The position numbers were made by a program, and so were the translations under genes. A stretch of 64,000 nucleotides of DNA, from positions 1,178,001-1,242,000 of the forward strand of contig NZ_PDJF01000001.1 of assembly GCF_002563965.1 (NCBI RefSeq), in the 5' to 3' direction. The stretch is from Corynebacterium renale. Its GTDB lineage: Bacteria > Actinomycetota > Actinomycetes > Mycobacteriales > Mycobacteriaceae. Under the pieces are notes generated by a model. That model did no database searches, had not been told where the DNA came from, and saw nothing but the letters and a program-made list of their open reading frames with translations. Below are positions 8,217 through 16,164 of the stretch, in pieces. How positions within the stretch are numbered: position 1 is the first letter of the stretch; every line of letters begins with the position of its first letter.

Positions 8217-8232
8217 TCGCAGTACACTGCGA
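8217..8232. promoter_or_regulatory. Perfect palindrome enclosing the purF -10 box
   Basis: TCGCAGT-AC-ACTGCGA is a perfect 7-bp inverted repeat. Its centre contains TACACT (8223-8228), a -10 element 7 bases before the purF GTG. A repressor bound here would block initiation directly; the binding factor is unknown. Confidence 0.55.
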
Positions 8233-8235
8233 GAC

Positions 8236-9681
8236 GTGATCGAGAAGGCTTCGCTTGAAGAGCGGGATCCAGGGGAAGAGTGTGGCGTATTTGGGGTCTG
8301 GGCCCCGGGGGAGGACGTCGCTAAATTAACGTACTTTGGGCTTTTTGCCCTCCAGCATCGTGGACAAGAAGGCGCTGGTATTGGCGTGGGCAACGGTGAC
8401 CGGATTGTTGTGTATAAGGATGAAGGGCTGGTCTCCCAAGTTTTTGACGAGGCCCTCCTCAACGCCTTCGACGGTGACATCGCGGTCGGCCATACCCGTT
8501 ACACCACCGCCGGCCCGGGTGATTGGGGAAATATTCAGCCCATTTTCACCACGGCTGTCAACGGCACCGATATTGCGGTGGGCCACAACGGAAACCTGGT
8601 CAACGTGAACCACATGCGCAGCCTGGTGGATGCCCCCGAAGAGGGCTCCGACACCACGGTTCTCACGCATCTTCTAGCCTCCCGGATGGAGGGGGAGAAG
8701 ACACTTGGCGACGCCGCCAAGGAAGTCCTTCCCGAAATCCGCGGGGCTTTTTGCCTGGTTATGACCGACGGCAACACCCTGTACGCCGCCCGCGATACCG
8801 CAGGCGTGCGCCCGCTCGCCCTGGGCCGCCTGGAGCGGGGCTGGGTTGTCGCGTCCGAGACGTGCGCGCTCGACTTGGTCGGTGCTTCGTACGTGCGCGA
8901 CATTGAGCCCGGCGAGATTGTGACTATCGACGCCTCCGGTGTCCGCTCCGAAATCTTTGGCAAGCCAAAGCGTGCCGCCTGTGTCTTCGAGCATGTTTAC
9001 CTGGCCCGCCCGGACTCCGTGGTCGATGGCCGTTCTGTGCAGGCTGCCCGCATCGCAATCGGGCGTGCCTTGGCTCGCGAGCATCCCGCTGAAGCAGACA
9101 TGGTCATGCCCGTGCCCGAGTCCGGAAACCCGGCGGCTGTTGGTTACGCCCAGGAATCCGGGATTCCGTTTGGCCATGGCGTTGTGAAGAATACGTACGT
9201 GGGACGAACCTTCATCCAACCGACGCAGAGCCTGCGTCAACAGGGCATTCGCCTGAAGTTGAACCCGCTGCGCCACCAGATTGAAGGCAAGCGTCTGGTG
9301 GTCGTGGACGATTCCATCGTGCGTGGCAACACGCAGCGTGCCCTGATCCGTATGCTGCGCGAGGCCGGCGCGGCCGAGGTCCACGTGCGCATCGCCTCCC
9401 CGCCAGTGAAGTGGCCGTGCTTCTACGGCGTGGACTTTGCCACCCCGGGCGAACTCATCGCGAACGTGGGCGATGCGTTCACTGAGGAAGAAGCAGTAGC
9501 CGCCATTTGTACGGGCATTGGCGCGGATTCGTTGGGCTTTGTCTCACACGAGGCGATGGTGGAATCCACCGAGCAGCCTGCCGAATCCTTGTGCACGGCC
9601 TGCTTCAGTGGCCACTACCCGCTGGGCCTGCCGGACAATAGTCCAAGCGCAGAGATTGTTGCCCGCCTCCAAGCTAATTAG
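8236..9681 (+). CDS. purF: Amidophosphoribosyltransferase
   Basis: First committed step of purine synthesis: converts PRPP and glutamine to phosphoribosylamine. The 481-residue protein starts at GTG 8236. The catalytic nucleophile is Cys16 (EECGVFGVW), so a 15-residue propeptide must be removed. The N-terminal Ntn glutaminase is followed by a PRTase domain with VVVDDSIVRGNTQ. Four cysteines (AACVFEH, WPCFYG, LCTACF) match the [4Fe-4S] ligands of the Bacillus-type enzyme, so this is the iron-sulfur, oxygen-sensitive type. purM follows after 42 bp in the same direction. Confidence 0.97.
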   Translation: MIEKASLEERDPGEECGVFGVWAPGEDVAKLTYFGLFALQHRGQEGAGIGVGNGDRIVVYKDEGLVSQVFDEALLNAFDGDIAVGHTRYTTAGPGDWGNIQPIFTTAVNGTDIAVGHNGNLVNVNHMRSLVDAPEEGSDTTVLTHLLASRMEGEKTLGDAAKEVLPEIRGAFCLVMTDGNTLYAARDTAGVRPLALGRLERGWVVASETCALDLVGASYVRDIEPGEIVTIDASGVRSEIFGKPKRAACVFEHVYLARPDSVVDGRSVQAARIAIGRALAREHPAEADMVMPVPESGNPAAVGYAQESGIPFGHGVVKNTYVGRTFIQPTQSLRQQGIRLKLNPLRHQIEGKRLVVVDDSIVRGNTQRALIRMLREAGAAEVHVRIASPPVKWPCFYGVDFATPGELIANVGDAFTEEEAVAAICTGIGADSLGFVSHEAMVESTEQPAESLCTACFSGHYPLGLPDNSPSAEIVARLQAN

Positions 9682-9723
9682 TCTCCGGTACAAACCGTAA
9701 CGTAAAGGAATAACAAGACAACC

Positions 9724-10785
9724 ATGAGCGAAAATACTGCGTCGTACGCTGCAGCCGGTGTTGATATCGAAGCCGGTGACCAAGCCGTTGACCTGATTAA
9801 GCCCCTGGCTGCCGCAGCCACCCGCCCGGAGGTCCGTGGCGGTCTAGGCGGTTTTGCTGGCCTCTTTGCTTTGGGCAAGTACAAGGAACCCCTGCTGGCC
9901 GCAGGTTCCGACGGCGTGGGTACGAAGCTGGCCGTCGCGCAGGCCATGGACAAGCACGACACGATCGGTATCGACCTGGTCGCAATGTGCGTCGACGACC
10001 TCGTCGTGTGTGGCGCGGAACCGTTGTTCCTCCAGGACTACATCGCAGTGGGTAAGGTCGTGCCCGAGCACATCGCCCAGATCGTGTCCGGCATCGCTGA
10101 GGGCTGCAAGCAGGCAGGTGCCGCGCTTCTTGGCGGGGAAACCGCTGAGCACCCGGGTGTCATGGAGCCAGGCGACTATGACGTGTCCGCTACCGCGGTC
10201 GGCGTCGTAGAGGCCGACGAGCTACTTGGCCCCGACAAGGTCCGTCCCGGCGATGTCCTCATCGGCATGCGCGCCTCGGGCCTACACTCCAACGGCTACT
10301 CGCTGGCTCGCTATGTTCTTTTGGAGAAGGCTGGTTTGCCTCTCGACGGCCACGTGGAGGAACTGGGACGCACCCTCGGTGAGGAACTCCTCGAGCCGAC
10401 CCGCATCTACGCCAAGGACTGCCTTGCACTCGCTGCCGAATGCGACATCTCCACCTTCTGCCATGTCACCGGTGGCGGTTTGGCCGGCAACTTGGCGCGC
10501 GTGATCCCGAACGGCCTGCAGGCCACGGTTAATCGTGGCGCGTGGACGCCACACCAGATCTTCCGCACCATCGAATCCGTGGGATCCGTCCCGCAGGAGG
10601 AGATGGAAAAGACCTTCAACATGGGTATTGGCATGGTGGCCGTCGTCGGGCATCAGGACCGTGACCGTGCGCTTGCGATGCTGGCTGCCCGCCACATCGA
10701 TGCCGTGGAAATCGGCGCAGTCGAAGAAGCACCGGAGGGCGATAGCACGAAGGTTGTTATGCAGGGCTTCCACCCCGGCTACTAG
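9724..10785 (+). CDS. purM: Phosphoribosylformylglycinamidine cyclo-ligase
   Basis: Fifth step of purine synthesis: ATP-dependent closure of FGAM to AIR. The 353-residue length is normal, with the PurM signatures AAGSDGVGTKL, IGIDLVAMCVDD and LLGGETAEHPG near residues 58-145 and RASGLHSNGYSLAR. The start ATG has an AGGAAT-type ribosome site about 13 bases upstream. It is probably cotranscribed with purF and followed by a strong terminator. Confidence 0.97.
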   Translation: MSENTASYAAAGVDIEAGDQAVDLIKPLAAAATRPEVRGGLGGFAGLFALGKYKEPLLAAGSDGVGTKLAVAQAMDKHDTIGIDLVAMCVDDLVVCGAEPLFLQDYIAVGKVVPEHIAQIVSGIAEGCKQAGAALLGGETAEHPGVMEPGDYDVSATAVGVVEADELLGPDKVRPGDVLIGMRASGLHSNGYSLARYVLLEKAGLPLDGHVEELGRTLGEELLEPTRIYAKDCLALAAECDISTFCHVTGGGLAGNLARVIPNGLQATVNRGAWTPHQIFRTIESVGSVPQEEMEKTFNMGIGMVAVVGHQDRDRALAMLAARHIDAVEIGAVEEAPEGDSTKVVMQGFHPGY

Positions 10786-10791
10786 GACGGT

Positions 10792-10832
10792 TAAAAAAGT
10801 CCACCTACTGCGTACAGTAGGTGGACTTTTTA
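10792..10832. terminator. Bidirectional terminator between purM and the DUF3073 gene
   Basis: AAAAAAGTCCACCTACTG and its complement flank a CGTA loop, with A-tract on the left and T-tract on the right. It can serve both convergent genes. Confidence 0.9.
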
Positions 10833-10844
10833 AGTAATTAAAGA

Positions 10845-11078
10845 CTATGCCTGGCGGGCGTTAGCCTCGCCTTCGTCGTCCCAGTCGTCGTACGCATCGT
10901 TGTAGTGAGCGTACTGTGCGTAGGGATCGTCATCGTATTCGTCATAGTCGTCGGAGTGGCTGGTCGGAGCCTTTCCGGCGAGCTCACGCTGCAGAGAATC
11001 CAAATCCATTTCCGGAGTGTGGTACTTCAAACGGCGTGCAACTTTGGTCTGTTTTGCCTTCGCGCGACCGCGACCCAT
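10845..11078 (-). CDS. DUF3073 domain-containing small acidic protein
   Basis: A 77-residue protein of unknown function, conserved in actinobacteria. It begins MGRGRAKAKQTKVARRLKY, a basic N-terminus, and ends in a strongly acidic, Tyr-rich tail (DDYDEYDDDPYAQYAHYND). The start at 11078 is set by AAGGGGG about 8 bases upstream; a Met at 11117 is upstream of this ribosome site. No enzymatic motif is visible. Its charge-split layout would suit an RNA- or protein-binding partner, but this is only a guess. Confidence 0.85.
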   Translation of the reverse strand: MGRGRAKAKQTKVARRLKYHTPEMDLDSLQRELAGKAPTSHSDDYDEYDDDPYAQYAHYNDAYDDWDDEGEANARQA

Positions 11079-11253
11079 GGCGATGACCCCCTTGAGGTTT
11101 GAGGATGTCCAGGGCATTCAGACATCCCATCGGCTGTACGTTCTTGTATATTCCTGCCACACACCATAGCCTGTTTTTCCAAACTTTGTTACTCCGACCC
11201 CCATAAAAAGCTATTTGTGCAGGTCGACGGAGTGAATCGGCGGGCGGGAACGG

Positions 11254-11275
11254 CGATGGTGGGAACGCCCCCACC
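11254..11275. terminator. Hairpin downstream of ygfZ
   Basis: ATGGTGGG and CCCACCAT pair around a short loop just after the ygfZ stop on the - strand. There is no clear T-tract. Confidence 0.4.
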
Positions 11276-11283
11276 ATTTCCGG

Positions 11284-12405
11284 TCAAGGGCGCGGGGTGG
11301 TCCCGCGTAGCTTCGCGATCGCTTCACGCCCGGCCAACGACTGTTCGTCGCCGGCGATCGAATCCTTATCGACGGCCACGGCAACATTGCCCACCGCCAA
11401 ACCTTCGGAGTCCAACGCGGAACGCTTCATCAGGGCTAGGGCGATGGGGCCGTAGTCGACGTCGTGAACCACTGTTCCGATACGCCCCACAGCACGTTTT
11501 GCGCCCGCGGCGGTGATGTCGCTTCCCGGCACGGTCTCGTCCGGTGCCGAACCGTCCAGGTGGAGGAGAACCAGCAGGCGTGGGGAGCGGCCTAGGTTTT
11601 CCACGCGGGCAACTGTCTCTTGGCCGCGGTAACAGCCCTTTTCCAGGTGGACCGCGCCGACGCGATCCGCGCGGCCAATCAAGTGTGGGACCTCATGGGG
11701 GATGGACTTGCCGTCAAGGTCGGCGCCCAGTTCTGGTTCCAGAGCTTTGACGCGTTCCGCGGTGTAGGCCATGAGCCCGGCCAGGGAGCACCCCGCGGCT
11801 TCCAGCGCGCGGACCGCGGCGCCAAGTTCGTCGCGGGGGACAAAGTAATCCCGGCGGGCTGGCCCGTTCCATTCGACTGCGCGGGAAAAGCCGGCTGGGA
11901 GTTCGGTCAGTTCTTCCGCGGATCCCAGTACCGTGAGGGTGCCCAAGTCCGTGGGGTCGATGTCGACCTTCGACCAGAAAACCATCTTCCGTAAGAAATC
12001 CAGCAGGGTTGCTGCCTGGGTTGCTGGTGTGTCGAGGTAGAAGGTGTCGTCGATAAGCGAAATGCGCATCTGGTGCAGGATATGTCCCTGGATATCCAAG
12101 TCGAGGGCGGCTGCGGTGTCGCCGGGGCGCAGCGTGTCTAACTTTTGGGAGAGCAGATTATTAAGGAACGTGGGCGCGTCCTCCCCGGTGATTGCCATGA
12201 CCGCGCGGTGGGAACGATCCACGACGATCGGCCCGCGGTCGAGGGCCCGTTGCTCTTCTAAGGGGGCGCCATAATGCCAGGCCACGCCGCGGCAATCTAA
12301 GGGTGCTAGCTGCGGGGCTTCGGCTAGAGCGGTGACTGCGCCACGGCGTTGTAGAAGGGGGGATGAATAGTTTTCGGGGGTAGGGAAAGTCATGTTTTCA
12401 GTCAC
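11284..12405 (-). CDS. ygfZ: Folate-binding protein YgfZ (iron-sulfur cluster maturation)
   Basis: Tetrahydrofolate-dependent aminomethyltransferase-like protein that supports repair or assembly of certain Fe-S clusters. The signature EKGCYRGQETVARV (K-G-C-Y-x-G-Q-E) is clear near the middle of the C-terminal half. I choose GTG 12405 (373 aa) because TATATA lies 7 bases upstream, giving a leaderless message; ATG 12393, four codons later, has no Shine-Dalgarno sequence and is the alternative. The frame continues to 12969, but that part lies inside the divergent pabC gene and is a shadow. The neighbouring folate-pathway gene is consistent. Confidence 0.9.
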   Translation of the reverse strand: MTENMTFPTPENYSSPLLQRRGAVTALAEAPQLAPLDCRGVAWHYGAPLEEQRALDRGPIVVDRSHRAVMAITGEDAPTFLNNLLSQKLDTLRPGDTAAALDLDIQGHILHQMRISLIDDTFYLDTPATQAATLLDFLRKMVFWSKVDIDPTDLGTLTVLGSAEELTELPAGFSRAVEWNGPARRDYFVPRDELGAAVRALEAAGCSLAGLMAYTAERVKALEPELGADLDGKSIPHEVPHLIGRADRVGAVHLEKGCYRGQETVARVENLGRSPRLLVLLHLDGSAPDETVPGSDITAAGAKRAVGRIGTVVHDVDYGPIALALMKRSALDSEGLAVGNVAVAVDKDSIAGDEQSLAGREAIAKLRGTTPRP

Positions 12406-12445
12406 GCTTCGATATATACGCGGTTTTAGGGGCATAATCCAGGGT
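12406..12445. promoter_or_regulatory. Divergent leaderless promoters of ygfZ and pabC
   Basis: On the - strand TATATA ends 7 bases before GTG 12405. On the + strand CATAAT (12433-12438) ends 7 bases before ATG 12446. Neither gene has a Shine-Dalgarno sequence. Confidence 0.6.
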
Positions 12446-13369
12446 ATGGCTTCTTTTGGTTCGCGCACCCCAGATCCTGTCATCATTATTGTTGAACCGT
12501 TTGGAGGTTCGACCCGGCAGCACAACCCCAACCTGCCGTTCATCTTTGGCGATGACGCCGCCGTTACCCGCGGCGATGGGATCTTCGAAACCCTGCTTGT
12601 GGCCGGCGGCCATGTTGCGAACTTCGACCGGCACTTCGCGCGCTTCACCAGCTCCGCCAAGCGCCTAGGGTTGCCGGCGCCCCAGCTCGAGTCGTGGAAG
12701 AAAGCCAGCGCAGAGGCTGTCGAAGCATGGCAGGCCACATTCCCCGGCATGAGCCCAGGCGACGTCCCACCGGCAAAGTGCGTGTGGACGTACAGTCGCG
12801 GGCGCGCTGCCACGGGGCTGCCCACCGCGTGGATCACCATCAACCCCATCGCCCCGGAAGTCCTTGAGCAGCGCGAATCGGGGATCGCCGTCATGACGGG
12901 GCCCCGTGGCATCGACCCCCAGGCTGATGCTTCCGTACCATGGGCGATGAGCAGCGCAAAGACCCTCAACTACGCCACCAATATGGCAGCTCTGCGGTAC
13001 GCCAAATCACAAGGTTTTGATGATTTCATTTTCACCGATTCCAACCCCGATAATCCCCGCGTGCTGGAGGGAGCGACCTCGACCGTGGTCATCGCGAAGA
13101 AGAATGGGCGGCTGCGCACCCCGTCGACAGGGGCGGACGTCCTGAAGGGAACCACGCAGGCTGCGCTCTTTGAAGCCGCTCAGGAAGCTGGGTGGAAAGT
13201 CAAAGAAAAGACAATCTACTTAAGCGACCTCTACAACGCCGAGTCCGTGTGGTTGGTCTCATCAGTGCGCATGGGCGCGCGCGTCACCCGCCTCAACGAC
13301 ACCGTCTTGCCCGAACCGGACAACGCCGCCGAAATCCAGGAGCTGATCACGAAGGCGCTGCAGGCATAA
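12446..13369 (+). CDS. pabC: Aminodeoxychorismate lyase (class IV aminotransferase fold)
   Basis: PLP enzyme predicted to release p-aminobenzoate from 4-amino-4-deoxychorismate for folate synthesis. The 307-residue fold-type IV protein has the PLP lysine in SSAKTLNYATNM and the early FGDDAAVTRGDGIFET block. Branched-chain aminotransferases share the fold, so the lyase role rests on length, the RGDGIFET motif and the divergent folate-dependent ygfZ. The start at 12446 matches a leaderless promoter; the upstream in-frame ATG at 12392 lies beyond the -10 box. Confidence 0.82.
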   Translation: MASFGSRTPDPVIIIVEPFGGSTRQHNPNLPFIFGDDAAVTRGDGIFETLLVAGGHVANFDRHFARFTSSAKRLGLPAPQLESWKKASAEAVEAWQATFPGMSPGDVPPAKCVWTYSRGRAATGLPTAWITINPIAPEVLEQRESGIAVMTGPRGIDPQADASVPWAMSSAKTLNYATNMAALRYAKSQGFDDFIFTDSNPDNPRVLEGATSTVVIAKKNGRLRTPSTGADVLKGTTQAALFEAAQEAGWKVKEKTIYLSDLYNAESVWLVSSVRMGARVTRLNDTVLPEPDNAAEIQELITKALQA

Positions 13370-13374
13370 AAAAT

Positions 13375-13410
13375 GCTTCTCGACGCCCATCCGGATGGGC
13401 GTCGAGAAGC
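13375..13410. terminator. Perfect 36-bp palindromic terminator
   Basis: The right arm is the exact complement of the left arm (13375-13392 versus 13393-13410) with no unpaired loop in DNA. It is flanked by AAAAAAT and GAGAAAAG and separates convergent genes. The right arm contains GGGCGTCGAGAAGC, a relative of the recurrent GTCGATAAGC motif. Confidence 0.8.
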
Positions 13411-13428
13411 GAGAAAAGTTGCGGTGTT

Positions 13429-14139
13429 TTAGCCAACCACACGCGTGAGTTCGGCCGACATGCGTGGGTGCGAGGTGCCGTCAACGACGCGCTCATCAAC
13501 CCAACCGAGGTGGTTATTCGGCATGAGGCCGTAAAGGCGCTTGCCCGGACCCAACGTTGCGGGGCCGGTCTCCGTGACCATGGTCGACGCTGCTTCGAGC
13601 TCCCATGCGCGCTCGTTCATTGGCTTGCCGTAGAAAATTTCCACAACGCCCGTGGAGTGGGTGCAGATGAACTCGATATTGTCCTTCAGATCAATCCGCC
13701 AGAAGCCGGATTCGCGCTGATCCAGACCGGCAGGTTTGCCTTCATCATCTAACTTCCAGATGCGGGACTCGTAGGTGAGGTAATTCTCGCCATCGTGGGC
13801 AAACGTAATCTGCTGGCCGAAGGCGTACTGGCCGTCCTCGGCGGTATCGGCCTGGCCCTCGCCACGCCATACGCCAACGAGCGGGAGGAGGGCGAGCAGC
13901 CCGTCGTGCAGGTTCGGGCCCTGGCGCAGGTTCGCGGTATCGCCGGTAACAGGAAGGTCCTCCAACTGGGGGATATTCCGCGAGGAGGTGCTCTTCGACT
14001 GCTCGGCAGCTAAGTTCACTGCCTCGTTGCCGCTCAAGGAAGGCTTGCCCGCGGCAGCAGCATCGCCGGGGGTGTCCGGGCTGGGGGCAGCCGATGGGCT
14101 GAAGTTGTCTACATTGTCAGATTCTTTGTTTTCACTCAT
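13429..14139 (-). CDS. Nitrobindin-like heme-binding beta-barrel protein (FABP family)
   Basis: A 236-residue protein. The first 75 residues are low-complexity (Ser/Ala/Pro/Asp-rich). The rest is the nitrobindin domain: LLPLVGVWRGEGQ (GxWxGxG), GQQITFAHDGENYLTYESR and a C-terminal EVVD-like strand. Actinobacterial homologues bind ferric heme and isomerise peroxynitrite. The start codon has TACCCT 7 bases upstream and no ribosome site, so it is probably leaderless. The long disordered N-terminal extension is unusual for the family core. Confidence 0.82.
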   Translation of the reverse strand: MSENKESDNVDNFSPSAAPSPDTPGDAAAAGKPSLSGNEAVNLAAEQSKSTSSRNIPQLEDLPVTGDTANLRQGPNLHDGLLALLPLVGVWRGEGQADTAEDGQYAFGQQITFAHDGENYLTYESRIWKLDDEGKPAGLDQRESGFWRIDLKDNIEFICTHSTGVVEIFYGKPMNERAWELEAASTMVTETGPATLGPGKRLYGLMPNNHLGWVDERVVDGTSHPRMSAELTRVVG

Positions 14140-14153
14140 GTCTTTTAGGGTAC
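14140..14153. promoter_or_regulatory. Overlapping divergent -10 boxes (nitrobindin and lipid kinase genes)
   Basis: The heptamer TAGGGTA (14146-14152) reads TAGGGT on the + strand and TACCCT on the - strand. The - strand box is 7 bases from the nitrobindin ATG. The + strand box would give a start near 14158 and a short leader. Confidence 0.5.
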
Positions 14154-14174
14154 ATGCCCGGTAAGGTGTGGTGC

Positions 14175-15266
14175 GTGCGTGTACTTATGGTGTCAAACCC
14201 GAACTCAACGGGTTCCGTGGCAAGCGATCCAGCGCTTGCCCGGCGCGTGATCCCGATTCTGCAACGCGTACAAGGTATCCGCCTGCGCAGCGTATTCACC
14301 CACCACGCAGGCCACGCCGCGGAACTGGTCCGGGGGCTGACCACCGAAGACTATGACGTGCTGCTTGTCGCCGGGGGTGATGGCACCGTCAACGAGGTCA
14401 TTAACGGACTGCTCGGGCCAGTGGACACGTGGACGCCGCAGCATCGCGACACCCTGCCGGCCCTTGCGATTTTGCCGACGGGTTCGGCCAACGTGTTCGC
14501 CCGGGCACTTGGGTTCCGGCTCGACCCGATTATTGCGGCCCAGCAGGTTGCTGGTCTCTTGCGCGGGGGAGTGCGCCGCACGCTGTGCCTGGGGACATGG
14601 GATAACCACTGGTTTTCCTGCAACGCTGGCATGGGGATTGATGCCGAGGTTATCCGCCGCGTCGACAGGGTGCGTGAGCGTGGTTTTAAGGCCACACCGC
14701 TGCGCTACCTCAAGGTTTCCTTGGAAGCGTGGGTGAAAAATCAGTTCGGGCCATCGTCGATAAGCATGGAAGCGCACCTGGCAACTTATGCTGACAGTGG
14801 GCCGCAGACAGTGACTCTTGGCGAGTTGCCGCTGTTGTTTGTGTCGAACACGAATCCGTGGACGTTCCTCGGGCCGCTGCCGGTGGTGACGAACCCGGGT
14901 AATTCCTTTGACAAGGGGCTGAGCGCTTTCGGGCTGAGTAGCCTGCGTGGCGTCGGGGGTGTGGCCGGGCTGTTGCACCTTATTGGTGTGGGACGCAACC
15001 GCTGGTTCGAGCGCTTCATTCACAGGCGCACGGTGGAACTTGATGACCTCGCATCCGTCACCCTGACGTGCGATAAACCCGAGTCGTTCCAGGTAGACGG
15101 CGAATTTATCGGCACGATGAGCCAAGTGCGGTTGGGCTACAAACCCGACGCGCTGACTGTGGTGGCACCGCAGGATCGGTGGGTACTCTCTGCGCAGGCG
15201 CCACAGTCCATTGCGATGGCAACGCGAGATTTGGTGCTGCGGGAAAGCCGCACACTGACTAATTAA
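14175..15266 (+). CDS. Diacylglycerol kinase family lipid kinase
   Basis: DagK/LCB5-type kinase that phosphorylates diacylglycerol or a related lipid, probably for phospholipid recycling. It has VLMVSNPNSTG at the N-terminus, the nucleotide-binding loop LLVAGGDGTVNEVINGL and LPTGSANVFARALG, the hallmark set of the catalytic domain, with a C-terminal beta-sandwich ending in FQVDGE. GTG 14175 (363 aa) is preferred because AAGG lies 8 bases upstream and family members begin with (M/V)RVL; ATG 14154 is the alternative. Confidence 0.85.
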   Translation: MRVLMVSNPNSTGSVASDPALARRVIPILQRVQGIRLRSVFTHHAGHAAELVRGLTTEDYDVLLVAGGDGTVNEVINGLLGPVDTWTPQHRDTLPALAILPTGSANVFARALGFRLDPIIAAQQVAGLLRGGVRRTLCLGTWDNHWFSCNAGMGIDAEVIRRVDRVRERGFKATPLRYLKVSLEAWVKNQFGPSSISMEAHLATYADSGPQTVTLGELPLLFVSNTNPWTFLGPLPVVTNPGNSFDKGLSAFGLSSLRGVGGVAGLLHLIGVGRNRWFERFIHRRTVELDDLASVTLTCDKPESFQVDGEFIGTMSQVRLGYKPDALTVVAPQDRWVLSAQAPQSIAMATRDLVLRESRTLTN

Positions 15267-15301
15267 GTGCGGCCGGCCAGGCCAGCAGTCGGCAGCGTGT
15301 C

Positions 15302-16111
15302 CTAGTTCGCTGAGTTTTCGCGGTATTCGGAGGAATCGAACTCTGACGACCGGGTTGTTTCCACCGGCGTGAGATTGTGCGTATTGATGACAACGTTGCG
15401 GGCCTGCGCCTCAAAGTAAATGGAACCGCCTTGCAGCGAAACGCGCAGGGCCCGGCCTCCCAGCGGAAGTTTGTGCGTATCGATCTTCCAGGTGAAAGCT
15501 GTGCGGGCGGCGTCTTCTTTGCCGGTAGGGACGTCGATGAGCGTGGTCGGGGTCATGCGGAACAGGGAACCTTCCAGACGCAGCTCAACCAGAACGGAGA
15601 CGGGTTCTGCGAAACCCTCCGGGGTGCCGGTCAGCAGTGCCTCCGCGGAGGTGCCTCCCGAGGGGGAAATGTTCTTCGGGTGCGCGATGTCTAGGTCCGT
15701 CATCCCGAGCTGCGCGCCCAGGGCCACGCCGTCGAAGCTCACGCGCCGGGTAATCAGGGTGGCGGGAGCATCCTCGATAGCGCCAGCGAGTACCTGCTCG
15801 GGGGTAAGTTGCACCTCGACTGCTTCGGTGCGGGCGTTGACCAGGCCGAATTCGGGCAGGTCAACGTCGCGTGAATCCACGGAGATGAACGGTACTTCGC
15901 CAGTAATCAGGGCCTGTGTAAAGGGGGTTCCGCCGAAGTACACGGCGGGGTTGACTTCCAGGTTGCCGTATTCGGCGACGGTATGGGAAAGATTGCGTTC
16001 CGCGCGGACGGCAAATGCGGTGTCCGTCATTGCGCCGACGGCTACAACACCGGCTATGACGCCGGCGGTCACGATGAGACCGCGACGGGGTTTACGGTTT
16101 CTTTCCTGCAC
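15302..16111 (-). CDS. DUF2993 domain protein, LmeA-like
   Basis: Predicted periplasmic protein of the DUF2993 family. The mycobacterial member LmeA helps elongate mannan on lipomannan/lipoarabinomannan. The 269-residue product has a Lys/Arg-rich start followed by a hydrophobic segment (GLIVTAGVIAGVVAVGAM), a signal anchor or signal peptide. The body carries the family blocks VNPAVYFGGTPFTQAL and PFISVDSRDVDLPE. GTG 16111 is preceded by TAGACT 8 bases upstream, consistent with a leaderless start. The exact role in this organism is inferred from the family only. Confidence 0.75.
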   Translation of the reverse strand: MQERNRKPRRGLIVTAGVIAGVVAVGAMTDTAFAVRAERNLSHTVAEYGNLEVNPAVYFGGTPFTQALITGEVPFISVDSRDVDLPEFGLVNARTEAVEVQLTPEQVLAGAIEDAPATLITRRVSFDGVALGAQLGMTDLDIAHPKNISPSGGTSAEALLTGTPEGFAEPVSVLVELRLEGSLFRMTPTTLIDVPTGKEDAARTAFTWKIDTHKLPLGGRALRVSLQGGSIYFEAQARNVVINTHNLTPVETTRSSEFDSSEYRENSAN

Positions 16112-16125
16112 GAGTGCTCAGTCTA
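16112..16125 (-). promoter_or_regulatory. Leaderless promoter of the DUF2993 gene
   Basis: On the - strand TAGACT (16125-16120) is 8 bases before GTG 16111; no ribosome site. Confidence 0.5.
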
Positions 16126-16152
16126 GCGGTCGCACGCGGTCCGCGTAGTCGC

Positions 16153-16164
16153 TAGGGTGGGCCT
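16153..16164 (+). promoter_or_regulatory. Leaderless promoter of mshD
   Basis: TAGGGT (16153-16158) is 6 bases before ATG 16165; no ribosome site. Confidence 0.55.
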
